A stretch of 64,000 bases of DNA from Ambrosia x helenae. Taxonomy: Eukaryota; Streptophyta; Magnoliopsida; Asterales; Asteraceae. The notes below the pieces were generated by a model. It searched no databases. It was not told where the DNA came from and saw only the letters and a program-made list of their open reading frames with translations. Numbering within the stretch: the first letter of the stretch is position 1; every line of letters starts with the position of its first letter. The position numbers were made by a program, and so were the translations under genes. Below are positions 35,839-46,145 of the stretch, piece after piece. The stretch is from contig JAUTDX010000422.1 in assembly GCA_030844895.1 (NCBI GenBank), forward strand, positions 62,001 through 126,000. Reading direction: 5' to 3'.

Positions 35839-38457
35839 TCACTTTCCGAATCTTTGGAAAAACCACTTGTAATACCTTGTGGTTAGATGATCCCCACAAA
35901 CGATTCCAATCACTAGCCCAGTTACAACACCAATAAGTATAACAACCCAAGCAATCCCATTTGGGAAGTCGGACTCAGTATCTTCTTTGAATGAAACTGT
36001 TGGAGGCTTTGATTCTTCGGAATCCCCACACTGCATGGATAAGGGGAATCCACACAATGCCTGATTTCCAATGTAAGAATCGTTCGAAAAGGTATTGAAC
36101 TGTTTACCTAATGGTATGCGTCCAGTGAGGTTGTTATTGGATACATTTAAGAACCCAAGGAAATTCAGTTGTATAAAGTCTTGAGGTATCATCCCATAGA
36201 GCTTGTTACCAGAAAGATCCAGTGCTTCAAGATGTGTGAGTTTCCCAATGGATGATGGGATGATGCCAGAAAGTTCATTGTTAGAAAAGTTGAGCAATTG
36301 AAGACCAATGAGGGTTTCAATAGACTCTGGAATCTTCCCTCTAAACATGTTACTCGAGAGATCAATGGCAAAAAAGGCGTCTGGGATCTTCACATAATCC
36401 ATCTTATGACCTTTGTTAGTTATCTGAAACGAGAACTGATAGATGTAAAACGTGCGACGGTCCTTATAGTGTTCCTTAATAGTTGTTTCCATATATGTTG
36501 CATTCACCGTGGTCACCTTCATTGCTGACCATTCCTGGAAATACTGATATGGCAAATCACCCGAAAACGAATTGTGTGAAAGGTCAATGATGCGCAATTT
36601 CAGGAAGTTGACCTTGACTTTACTTGGTAATCTTATAATACCATGAAATTTGTTGAACCTGAGAATGAGAACCTGTAGCTCTGAAAGTGCTCCCAACCAG
36701 AAGGGAAACGTGTCATGTATAAAGTTATGTCCAAGATCTAGGATTTGGAGTGATTCACAATTCTCCAATGATCTAGGTACCTCCCCCTCCAATTTATTTT
36801 CACTTAAATCAATCATCACAAGCTTACTTTTAGTAGTGAATATGTTGGGAATTGTTCCTTGCAAAGTGTTGCTTCTAAGCTTCAACACTTGCAAATTAGA
36901 ATTGCTTAATTTCTCCAAGCATGGAGGAATCAAGCCAGTAATGTTGTTGCATGACAAGTCAAGCACCTGGAGAGATAAAAGGTCACATATCGATGGTGGA
37001 ATTTCTCCGGTCAGATTATTGTTTGAGACAGAATAGAAGACGGTGGTTGGTGGTGGCACCGGGATCGATCCATGCAGCATGTTGTAACTTAGGTTCAGCC
37101 TATGTAAAGTAACCCAAGGAGCAATTGGTGAATGTTGCTCAAAACCCATTATGAGATTTTGACTAAGAGAAAGTATTTCCAGTGTTTCCTTACTAATTTT
37201 CCACATCCATCTGGGTATCATGCCCTCAATTTTATTGTCATCTAGGTACAAAAACTCGAGTTGATTTTGAAACTGCAGAAATTCAGGAATGACTTTCAAG
37301 TTACAGGATTCCAAAACTAAACGTATGAACTTCGGTTGAGTTTCATTTGTGTGGCTATCTATGGCCGAAAGTCTGACATTGTTTCCACTTAGAAACAAAT
37401 ATTTAAGTTTCGTAAGAGAAAGAAAGAGATAAAAGTCCACCTTGACATTGTTATCACTCAAATCAAATTCTTCAAGGTTTTGGAAATTCATCAATGAGCT
37501 TGAAAGTTGTCCTTTCAACTGATTTGCAGGAAGGTATACCTTTTCAACATGGGTCAGATTGAAAAATGATGATGGAATTTCACCATACAGGTTGACATTA
37601 ATAAGAAACAAAGTAGTGATCTTATTTAGCTTACCAAACCAATCAGGCAGCTTCCATCTATCAAAATTATTGTTGGAGAGGGACAAATATGTGAGGTTTG
37701 AAAAGCTTTCTAATGAGGGAAGGCTACCTGTGAACTTATTATCACTTAAATCCAGATATGTAAGCTGTGTCAGGTTGCTTATAGATACAGGTAGAGTCCC
37801 CGTGACACCGCAGTTCATTAAATCCAAAATCTTCAAGTGTGTAAGATTCCCAATTGAAGGTGGTAGTTCAGAATCAATGTTGACCCCTGAGAGAAGGAGT
37901 TCTCTTAGATCCAGATTTTGAAAGTCGGAACTTTGCGGCTTTAATTTGTTACAGCTTAGATCCAAGGAAATTAAACTCATGAGCTGTGAGATTTGTTTTG
38001 GGACTTCCCCACTGAAGCCAGAATATGACAGATTCAGATTTGCTAACTGCGAGAGTCCTCCTATTCTAGATGGAATTTGAGAGGAACGGAAATTGTTATC
38101 AGCAAGGTTTAGCGTACGAAGGTGAATGAGGTTAAAGAGACTGTTGTTGGAAGAGATAGGGCCATAGAGAAAGCTGCTGCTCAAGTCGAGCCCAATCACA
38201 TGACCGAACCTGCACTCGACCCCATCCCATAAGCAGCAATTTCTGGCACCATCTGATATATTGAGGTTCCAAGAAGCAACCTTTGGATAAGCACGAGAAT
38301 CACTGGATGCAGACATGTTAATAGACATGCTCTCTTTGAATTGGAACAGCTGAGAGCACTCATCAGCGTGGCTCAATGAAGACAACTTATTGGCCAATGC
38401 AGATTTTAAAATATGTAGCAGCAGTATCAGCATAAACAAAGGAATAGATTTTTTCAT
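35839..38457 (-). CDS. RLP-4: receptor-like protein with extracellular LRRs (Cf-9/RLP12 type)
   Basis: Intact single-exon frame of 872 codons. A hydrophobic signal peptide occupies residues 1-22 (MKKSIPLFMLILLLHILKSA). The N-cap has ADEC at 31-34 and the CCLWDGVEC motif at 74-82. About 25-28 LRRs of the plant extracellular type follow to near residue 790. They are interrupted around 660-700 by a non-LRR island (YMETTIKEHYKDRRTFY), then an acidic segment (DSEESKPPT), a TM helix at about 837-855 with GxxxGxxxG spacing (GVVTGLVIG) and a 16-residue basic tail. Plasma membrane. Without a kinase it would need a partner such as SOBIR1 (family knowledge). The ligand is unknown. It lacks 8 residues near position 190 that RLP-5 has. 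Confidence 0.95.
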   Translation of the reverse strand: MKKSIPLFMLILLLHILKSALANKLSSLSHADECSQLFQFKESMSINMSASSDSRAYPKVASWNLNISDGARNCCLWDGVECRFGHVIGLDLSSSFLYGPISSNNSLFNLIHLRTLNLADNNFRSSQIPSRIGGLSQLANLNLSYSGFSGEVPKQISQLMSLISLDLSCNKLKPQSSDFQNLDLRELLLSGVNIDSELPPSIGNLTHLKILDLMNCGVTGTLPVSISNLTQLTYLDLSDNKFTGSLPSLESFSNLTYLSLSNNNFDRWKLPDWFGKLNKITTLFLINVNLYGEIPSSFFNLTHVEKVYLPANQLKGQLSSSLMNFQNLEEFDLSDNNVKVDFYLFLSLTKLKYLFLSGNNVRLSAIDSHTNETQPKFIRLVLESCNLKVIPEFLQFQNQLEFLYLDDNKIEGMIPRWMWKISKETLEILSLSQNLIMGFEQHSPIAPWVTLHRLNLSYNMLHGSIPVPPPTTVFYSVSNNNLTGEIPPSICDLLSLQVLDLSCNNITGLIPPCLEKLSNSNLQVLKLRSNTLQGTIPNIFTTKSKLVMIDLSENKLEGEVPRSLENCESLQILDLGHNFIHDTFPFWLGALSELQVLILRFNKFHGIIRLPSKVKVNFLKLRIIDLSHNSFSGDLPYQYFQEWSAMKVTTVNATYMETTIKEHYKDRRTFYIYQFSFQITNKGHKMDYVKIPDAFFAIDLSSNMFRGKIPESIETLIGLQLLNFSNNELSGIIPSSIGKLTHLEALDLSGNKLYGMIPQDFIQLNFLGFLNVSNNNLTGRIPLGKQFNTFSNDSYIGNQALCGFPLSMQCGDSEESKPPTVSFKEDTESDFPNGIAWVVILIGVVTGLVIGIVCGDHLTTRYYKWFFQRFGK

Positions 38458-38510
38458 GATGTTTTAGAATGAAGTTAAAGCGTGTGTAAGTAGATGAAGA
38501 ATATATGGCC

Positions 38511-38520
38511 ATTATATAGT
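38511..38520 (-). promoter_or_regulatory. TATA-like motif upstream of RLP-4
   Basis: ACTATATAAT on the minus strand, about 55-60 bp before the start codon; a one-base variant of the motif at the other copies. Confidence 0.5.
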
Positions 38521-38819
38521 CAACTTCTTTGATTAGTCAGGATGGCAATTGGTTGAATATTGGTTAGCAATCGTATGGTTAGCAATAATTTTATACAAGG
38601 ACCACAAGAAACTGTCAACACAAAAACCAGAATTTGAATCTTCAAACACTAGTAGAAAACTGCAGACTAAGTCACCGTTCTTTGTGACCAATTTTGTGAC
38701 AGTTTTTTACCACCTCTTTTTAGCCGCACTTTTATAATTCGTTATGTATGAAAGAGTTCACAAAAATTAGAAGATTCAAAAGCTAAAAGTGTCGTACTAG
38801 GTGGTAAGAGTCATGAATA

Positions 38820-39221
38820 TGTTGGAATAATCGGGTTCGTTTACGGGTCAAATGGTCAAAAACCAATGGGTTAACGGGTCAGCTGTTATGGGTTCATGCA
38901 GAAGTAATTTGGGAGCTGATTTGCTTGCATATATGTAGGACCAGTAGCATAGTAGTTTGACTGAGTATGTTGGAGTTAGAATATGGACGTTATGGTGCTA
39001 AAGAGTTAGTCAATTAGTGTACCTAGTCTTTAGGAAAGAAATCAATATTTTATTGTTATTTTTTGTGGTTCAGGTTGTTTATGTAAAGGCTATATATAGC
39101 CTAAGTTTTGTTGAATAATTATGAAGCATTTTTCTTAAACCTTCTGCAAGTTATATCTTCAAATCCATAATACATATATACGTGAGTGTGTAGTGTGTTT
39201 TGTGTGGGGCCTGAACCAACA
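38820..39221. mobile_element. Solo LTR (402 bp)
   Basis: Starts TGTTGG, ends CCAACA, and is flanked by GAATA at 38815-38819 and 39222-39226. The paralogous block at 15410 is uninterrupted here, confirming the insertion. A TATA-like GCTATATATAGCC lies near 39090. Family probably copia (inference from ends and size). Confidence 0.88.
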
Positions 39222-40520
39222 GAATATGTCATAAAGGTCATGTTTGTTTATGAATCACTTTATTTTAGTAGGGTCATAGCAAAAAAGTTAACTGTGTGCA
39301 AACTACATACTCTGCTACATAAATTTTGCAGCTGTTTGGCGTTCTAATTTAAATTTTGAAGACCAAACTCACATACCCTCTTGACAATACTCCTAAATCT
39401 ACACCTTTTACCTATCATGTGATTAGAACCCTTGATCAACCTGATGGAGGGTACAAGCCCTTTGATATTAATTTATAGCTATCGTTAATTACATACCTAA
39501 TTCAGTGGCGAGTACAATGCATTAGGTTTGTGAATCTCTAATATGGCATGAAAACATCTCATGAACCAAGAACAAAAGTCATGATTTTGGGTCTAATATA
39601 AACGGAACCATGTAGGTTTCAAGTTGAACCCCGAAGCCTATTTTTCTTAAACGTAATGTAAAAAAAATTAAACTTAAACTAGAGGCTACAGTTAATAAAA
39701 TTTTGGGCCCTAGCGTTGGGCCTGCATGTATATAAGGAATCAAATTCACTTGTTTCTAAACAAATCTATAGCCCAACTATATATCTACAGCCCATTTTGA
39801 GTTTCTTGCTTCAATTTCGGGCTTTAACCGAGAACCCTTACTTTTGGGTTTTAAAATTATCATCTCTCATTTTCAATTTTGTACTATCTCACTTGAAATG
39901 TTCTATTAATGTTGAGTTGTTGTAATTGTAGTTGTAGGTCTTTTGATTAGTTTGATAGATTACAGTGGTGCTTTTTAGTATGAAAAAATAAAGTTTAATC
40001 TGTCTGTACCGTAAGTAAGAAGATATAGAATAACTGTTTGTTTGTTGTTGAAGTTTAAATTTGATATCCCCACAATATATGTTTGCATATTAGTTATCAA
40101 TTCAATAGTTCATTAGTTGATATCACTAACTTCTTATTTTTATTTTTATTTTTTTTGTTAACAAGTTTAAAATTTGCATTTTAGTTAGTTAGTTTAACAG
40201 TCTATTAGTTAATTCCGCTACAAGTTGAAGTCGAAGATACAAATCTGGTAGTTGGATCATGCTATACTAACTTCCCAGAATTAAGCTCCCAAATGTCACC
40301 AAATCCTAGAACAACCATGGATATTGTGTCAAAGTTTTAGAAGTAAAAAAAAAAAAAATTAAGTTTTACGTATATATCAATCACATTCATGTATTCTGTG
40401 GAGAAAATGCATCATGATCCAACCATTAGATTTGCATCATGTTGGAATTAAAAAAAAGCATGCTGAGATGAGTAAAAACCAAAGTATAAGAATAAACTAT
40501 GCATTTGATTTGGTTGTTTA

Positions 40521-40956
40521 TGTTGGAAGTTATGTCCAAAACCAATATGTTACAAATGATATAATATGATAATATGGCTCAAAGAAAGTAGAGGGGCTGA
40601 TTAGTCATTTCAGCAAAGATGTTATGTGAGAAGAAATAAGGTTCAGGCTGTAAGTTCATGACTTGTGAAACTTCAGGGACCAAAGTTATCAAAAAGAATC
40701 TTAGGTCGTTGGCTTCTGATTTCAGGTCGTTATAAGGGTTTGCAATCAGATTTCTAGGGCTAGTTAATTCTGTTTGATTTCTCAATAATTTTCGTTCATT
40801 CTTGTTTCTTTCTTTTCGTTTGGTCTCACTTAATAAAAGCCCTAATCATTTGAGTCAAATTATTATCTTGTTCATGTTGTTTCATTTGATCTGTGATACT
40901 CTGTTTAGTCTTTGTTGTGTTGATTGATTTGTATTATTCCGTGTAATTTCTCAACA
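40521..40956. mobile_element. Solo LTR, copy shared with RLP-5 block
   Basis: Starts TGTTGGAAG, ends CTCAACA, and is flanked by GTTTA at 40516-40520 and 40957-40961. The same LTR with the same duplication lies at 55421-55855, differing by one base as far as I can read. It is absent from copy A near 16700. Confidence 0.9.
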
Positions 40957-41008
40957 GTTTAGATTGCACCTTCGTCTATTCAGTATCATGGATAGTATTG
41001 AATTATAG

Positions 41009-41337
41009 ATGGAAGTGGAAAGTAATGAATTGTATGAATGTGATATGTACTCATTGACAATATTCAAGAGGATGATTTTGTGTGATGTTGCCATGTTGGT
41101 TGTGCTCTTTAGTAAACTGTCTATAGGTGTTGACCATAACTGTTCGACCCCTACCGTTTCAGTACTATTTCGAGCCGACCGTTTCGACCCGAACCGTTTT
41201 GTTTCCACATGTACCGTTTCGATCCGTACCCTTTCGACCCGTACAGTTTCGATCTGAACTGTTTCAAACCGTACCGTTTCGACCCATACTGTTTCAAACT
41301 GTAGCATTTCGAACGGTACCGTTTCGACATGTTGACC
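41009..41337. repeat. Short conserved frame plus period-15 minisatellite, copy C
   Basis: The start MEVESNELYECDMYS (41009) is followed from about 41136 by degenerate 15-mers close to GTACCGTTTCGACCC. Unit order differs from copies A and D, and the frame shifts within the array. Probably non-coding. Confidence 0.7.
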
Positions 41338-41725
41338 CATACAGATTTCAACCAAACATGATTACAAATATCATTCTGATTACATCGAAAATGGATCTGA
41401 TTAGTACCTACTACATATATAGATGAAACAAATTTTATGTCTTCATTTCTACTAGTACTAAGCAGCAAACTCACAATTTTGTATTGAAAATTTCACCAAC
41501 AGAGGAATGTAGCTTAAAAACAATTTGGTTACTTTAATTTAATAGATTAATCAACTATGAGAAGTTATGTATATATGAAACGCTTTTGACCATCGCTGCT
41601 GCTGTTTAGATTAATTCGTTTGACCATCATTATTAATTCCAACATAGCGAAAAACATGCACAGCAAGTATATGTATGTTGATTAGTGTTTGACCTGGAAA
41701 ATAGGAGTACTAATTCAGAAAATAA

Positions 41726-43238
41726 GGGAAAATCACGAAAATAGCTTTACCAAAATAGCCACCTCCCATCTCTTGGGAGAGTCCTCACAGGTTCCGAGAT
41801 CTCTCCAAAAGGTTTACCATAAGAAACCAATAAGGAAGTGACACATGTTTAAAATATAATAAAAAAATAATCACATTTCCACCCTCATTTTTAAAACGGT
41901 CATAACTTTTTTATACGACATTATTTTTTTAAAAAAAAATACACCATAAAAACAAGCTTTTCATCCTCTTTCATTTCCATACAATATTGCTATACTTTAA
42001 AAAAAAATAAAAAATTTCTGGGTTGATAGTACTTTTTTTTTTTTTTTTTTGAACGGCAAATTTCCACTCTTTGTGGGACTTGAACCCATGACCTCCCCTT
42101 AGGTGTTCCTAGAAGCTTTGCTTCTACCATTGGGCCACCAACCCCAATGGCCGGGTTGATATTATTACTTGCGTTTTAAACATGTCTGAACCAGAACAAG
42201 TCTAGTATTAATATCTGTACTTTAAAAAAAAATTTGCCGGGTTGATAGTACTTGCGTCTAAATGTTTAAACACTTGCGTTTAAACATATCTGAACCAGAA
42301 ACAAGCCTAATTGTTATTGTTGTGATAAATAGACTGGTTTTATATCAATCTGACATGGCTAATTTCTAGCATTTTGGAGGTTATCAATCATGCACATTGT
42401 ATTATTTTCATTTTATCCAACGGTTTCAAGAGTAACACAAAAACACGCAACATGTAGTAGTGACCGATCAAGATCATGAACCAAACCTACCACTGTAACT
42501 AAAATCAAAGCCACATGCATTAATAGCTGGTTTGGGTGATAACATACTTGGAAATTTGGGCTATTAATGCAGCGTACAACCTGTAGAAAAAGAGGAACCA
42601 TGCAAAGTTTGAACTCTGCAGGTTGTGTTGCGTCAAGAATCTCTTCCAGTTCTCCAAGAAAAAAAAATCTCCTTTGTACAGTTAGTAACCGGCCAGTATT
42701 TCAATAACCCTCAGATCTGCACTCCTTTCGATAAACCAGTCTACTTATCACAACAATAACAATTAGGCTTTGTTCTGGTTCATATATGTTTAAACGCAAG
42801 TACTATCAACCCAAGAATTTTTTTTTAAAAGTACAGATATTAATACTAGACTTACTTGTTCTGGTTCAGACATGTTTAAACGCAAGTAATAATATCAAGT
42901 GTTTACATTTAGACGCAAGTACTATCAACCCAGCAAAAATTATTTTTTTTAAAGTATAGCAATATGGTATGGAAATGAAAGAGGATGAAAAACTTGTTTT
43001 TATGGTGTAATTTTTTTAAAAAAAATAATGTCGTATAAAAAAGTTATGGCCGTTTTAAAAATGGGGGTGGAAGTGTGATTATTTTTTATTATATTTTAAA
43101 CATGTGTCACTTCCTTATTGGTTTATTATGGGAAGCCTCTTGGAGAGGTCTCGGAACCTATGATGACTCTCCCAAGAGATGGGAGGTGGCTATTTTGGTA
43201 AAGTCACTTTGGTCAATGGCTATTTTCGTGATTTTTCC
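41726..43238. mobile_element. Non-autonomous Mutator-like element with about 600-bp terminal inverted repeats
   Basis: Ends GGGAAAATCACGAAAATAG and CTATTTTCGTGATTTTTCC begin inverted arms of roughly 500-600 bp (41726-42330 against 42720-43238). A 9-bp duplication AGAAAATAA is at 41717-41725 and 43239-43247, the Mutator length. The paralogous LTR at 56670-56690 is the empty site with a single AGAAAATAA. The central 380 bp (about 42340-42715) has no recognisable coding sequence and no transposase, so the element is non-autonomous. Confidence 0.88.
42033..42152 (-). mobile_element. tRNA-derived SINE inside the Mutator-like element
   Basis: Minus-strand copy with a pol III A box TGGCCCAATGG (42127-42137) and B box GGTTCAAGTCC (42076-42086), ending in an 18-base poly-A (T at 42033-42050). 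GGGTTGATA flanks both sides (about 42019 and 42153), the likely target duplication. The tRNA-like body has no tRNA fold beyond the boxes, so it is not a tRNA gene. Confidence 0.82.
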
Positions 43239-43395
43239 AGAAAATAAACGTTGGCAGACGTGGGTCCCACGTTGAAGACCAAGTATTAAGGAATTTCTGT
43301 TTTGTTTCCTTTATTTAAGAAGCATCAGTCTTTGTTTTTATCATTCACTTTCAATTAGCCGAAAAAGCATTGTAATCAAATTTGTGATGATTTTT

Positions 43396-43548
43396 GGGGC
43401 TGTTTGGTTGATTAAGTGATGAATCATTAAGATGATCTGAATGGTTAAGAGGCTCTGAATGGTTAAGAGCTGAATCATTCAGCATCCCTTATTAGCTTAA
43501 TGGTTCAGCACTTAATCATTCCATTCAGATGCTGAAACAAACAGTCTG
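43396..43548. mobile_element. Probable small MITE
   Basis: Ends GGGGCTGTTTGGTTGATTAA and GCTGAAACAAACAGTCT are partial inverted repeats, and the interior has repeated GAATGGTTAAGA words. This is the common GGGCTGTTTGGT-type MITE. I could not fix a target duplication. Confidence 0.5.
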
Positions 43549-43549
43549 A

Positions 43550-43889
43550 AGCAAGAAACAAAAGGATCCAAGCTCGAGCGATGGCCCGTCGGGCTGGCTC
43601 CCGCTTTCGTTATATGGAAACTCACATTCTTCAGGCTCTACTGCCAAAACAACCACCACCGGAAGCATTGCTTCCTCCCTACCATCTAACTTATGTCGCC
43701 ACTTCTCGTTTTCCGAGATCAAAGCTGCCACTAAAAACTTTGATGTGTCTCTACTTCTTGGTGTCGGTGGATTCGGTAAAGTTTATAAAGGCGAAATAGA
43801 TGGCGGGACCACTAAAGTTGCTATAAAACGGGGAAACCCGTTATCTGATCAAGGTGTAAATGAATTCCAAACGGAAATCGAAATAATTT
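43550..43889 (+). pseudogene. FERONIA-like receptor kinase fragment
   Basis: 340 bp collinear with 60912-61228 of the longer copy. It covers the juxtamembrane region (GNSHSSGS-like), ASSLPSNLCRHFSFSEIKAA, and the glycine loop GVGGFGKVYKGEI to the start of the kinase N-lobe, ending within IEI. It keeps 13 bases that the longer copy has lost near 61023, but its own frame is broken before and after. No malectin domains, catalytic loop or C-lobe. A dead duplicate. Confidence 0.85.
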
Positions 43890-44283
43890 ATAAACCACTT
43901 TTTGTTCAATCTTAAATGGTGTAAGTACTATTTTTGCATTTTCGCTTTTGATCAAGTTGAGCCTCATTTTGGCTGTGTGTCTAGTTCATCTCCTACGCAT
44001 CTTCAACGTGGGATTCATTTCAAGCCTCCATCGGTAATTGACTCTAATACCAATTGATATGGATACAAACAAAATTGGAAACAAGAAGGAAGAAAGATAT
44101 GAGGATTCTTGGAGCAATTTTATGATATTCATTCCTTAAAATAGAATGGCCTTTTATAGGCTTACAATCCAAGGAAAACAACAATGAAAAATACCCATTT
44201 AACTCGACTAATGAGTAATGAACCCATTATCAACACAACTACAAATAAATATCACAACATATATCTTACCTTCTTCTCACCAA
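43890..44283 (-). repeat. Partial copia LTR next to the FERONIA-like fragment
   Basis: On the minus strand, TGGTATTAGAGTCAAT (about 44037-44052) resembles a tRNA-Met PBS next to an LTR edge at 44055. CCTATAAAAGG near 44155 is a TATA-like box. The same DNA lies 3' of RLP-2 at 11750-11945, so it is part of the duplicated block. No coding sequence. Confidence 0.5.
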
Positions 44284-44725
44284 TAGGGCTGCAAACGAAC
44301 CGAAACGAACACGAACATGGCCTAGTTCGTGTTCGTATGTTAAGAAAATTATGTGTTAACGAACAGTTCATGAACACTTACCCAACGAGATTTTCTGTCC
44401 ATGTTCGTTTGTTAAGAAAACGCTCATGTTCGTGTTCGTTTGTTAATTTTGTTCATGAACACACACGTACACAAATGGACATTAATGAACACAAAAATAG
44501 TGTTCATGAACGGAAACAAACACAAACGAACATATATTACTTTTGAATAACATCGAATTCACATACATTAAGACATTAGCTATATCCACCTAAAATATAA
44601 CATAATTGTCCAAACATACTTAGTACTGGAGAAGGGTGTTTGAGGTGGAGAGCATCAACGCTAGAACATGGAAACATATATTGGATACAAAAAGTAGGTT
44701 TATTGATCTCATGAGCCATATTTAC

Positions 44726-44784
<59 letters not shown>

Positions 44785-45064
44785 TATTGGGTAAAATAAA
44801 TAAAAATAAAAGAATATAAAAAATGCGTAAAAATTAAGAACCTTAATAAACTATCAAACACAAACGAACATAAACGAACACGTTATCGAACGTTCACGAA
44901 CATAAACGAACGAACGCGACCTTTGTTCATGTTCGTTCGTTTAACTAAACGAACAGAATTTTTTGTTCGTGTTCGTTCATTTACTAAACAAACGAACACA
45001 AACGAACTTCCCGCCGAACGGTTCATGAACGTTTCGCTGAAAGTTCAGTTCATTTGCAGCCCTA
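44284..45064. mobile_element. hAT-type MITE with an (AT)n interior
   Basis: Ends TAGGGCTGCAAACGAAC and AGTTCATTTGCAGCCCTA are inverted repeats. CTCACCAA (44276-44283) and CTCACCAC (45065-45072) are an 8-bp duplication with one mismatch. The interior has many GAACAYGAACG words and a pure (AT)n run at 44730-44781. Frames inside reflect these repeats and are not genes. Confidence 0.8.
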
Positions 45065-45072
45065 CTCACCAC

Positions 45073-45824
45073 CATGGGCGGAACCATAGGAGGGTCAGGA
45101 CCCTCCTGCCGACAAAATTCCGGCTAAATCTTCATTTGATTAGCTATCGAAAAAATAAGTTTTTGGTAGTTATGACCCTCTAAATTGTCTTGTATACTTA
45201 AAGTGAAGAGGGAACAACAAGGATAAATATAAAAATCGAAGTATTATCCACTGGACTTTTGGTTTATGAAGCGTAGAATGTAGAAGAGATGAATGCATGA
45301 AGAAGATGAAGAGAAAAATAAAATCGAAGTATTATAGTTTGAAATTATCTCTGGGACTAATCTCATTACAGTTAAAGATGTTTTTTTTATCCAACTCTGA
45401 TGTGAGAGCAACCATTGAGTTCAGAGGATATTGAGAATCCTAATAGTGGGAATACAAAATAAGATAATTCTACTATTGGAGGCCATGTAGTCCTAAGATC
45501 GATAGTAGGTAACCAGGTATCGAAAAATATAGTGCCCACCCTGCCAAGGCTATTGATTAGGGTGGCCGTATTGTTGGGTCATGGTGTTGCTAGACCTAAA
45601 TACCTAATGATTTATGGAAAGAGTGTTGACCCTGAAAGTGGGCTTGCACTTTTGGTTCCTATATCCTGTTGAGAAAAACAATGCAACTGAGTACAGAAAA
45701 TAAAGTAGGGCTGAGCAAAATTCGGGTTGGACCGAGTACTCATGATATCCGACCCATGTAAAGCCTGAAATGTGAAACATCTTAGTATTAAATTCATATA
45801 AAATCCTAGCCCAACCCATCCTAA
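45073..45824. other. Spacer without a recognised gene
   Basis: AT-rich with short repetitive pieces (a GGGCGGAACC-type word near 45075 and ATTCGGGTTGGACCGAGT near 45718). I see no supported coding region. Confidence 0.4.
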
Positions 45825-46145
45825 CACTACTAGAAATTTGGCTATTTGCTACAAAAGTTTTCCTACGAAAAAAAATGCGTCACAAATTTTGACAAAGTTG
45901 CTACGCATTTGTGATGACAAAAAAACTTTAATTTTTTTAACAAATTTGCTACACAATAGAGACAAATACTTGGGAATTTGCATAGGAAATGGCGTAGGAA
46001 ATGCGTCACAAATTTCCTACACCATATATTCGTAGGAAATGGGTTGAAAATTGCGTAGTAAATGTGTAGTAAATGGTTTCCGACGAGGCTTTTTACAACA
46101 TCAAGATTTCGTTGTAAATGCGTAGCAAATCAAAGTTTGGTAGTG
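45825..46145. mobile_element. CACTA-like non-autonomous element
   Basis: Starts CACTACTAGAAATTTGG, the usual CACTA terminus, and ends TTTGGTAGTG. Subterminal TGCTACGCATTTGTGA/CGTAGGAAATGCGTC-type words repeat throughout. The 3-bp target duplication is unclear, and the right end overlaps a word also present at 3207 in the next repeat, so that boundary is uncertain. Confidence 0.6.

Larger units (their letters stand above)
38530..41675. repeat. 5'-flanking block of RLP-4 (copy C)
   Basis: Collinear with copy A (15120-17345), interrupted by two solo LTRs (38820-39221 and 40521-40956). A CACTA-like word CACTAGTAGAAAA lies near 38648. The last 1.1 kb is almost identical to the RLP-5 flank. No gene except the short conserved frame at 41009. 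Confidence 0.8.
41676..43400 (+). mobile_element. Copia LTR split by a Mutator-like element
   Basis: 41676-41725 and 43248-43395 together match the uninterrupted LTR at 56633-56850. The 3' end of the LTR, the PBS and gag are missing here; at about 43396 the sequence passes into a different small repeat. Confidence 0.75.

Noticed and set aside
42051..42152. tRNA gene
   Set aside because: A and B boxes are present, but with a poly-A tail and flanking duplication; it is a SINE. I saw no acceptor-stem pairing.
43525..43731. Minus-strand frame opposite the FERONIA-like fragment as a gene
   Set aside because: It is the antisense shadow of codon-biased kinase sequence; the same shadow appears at 60591-61016.
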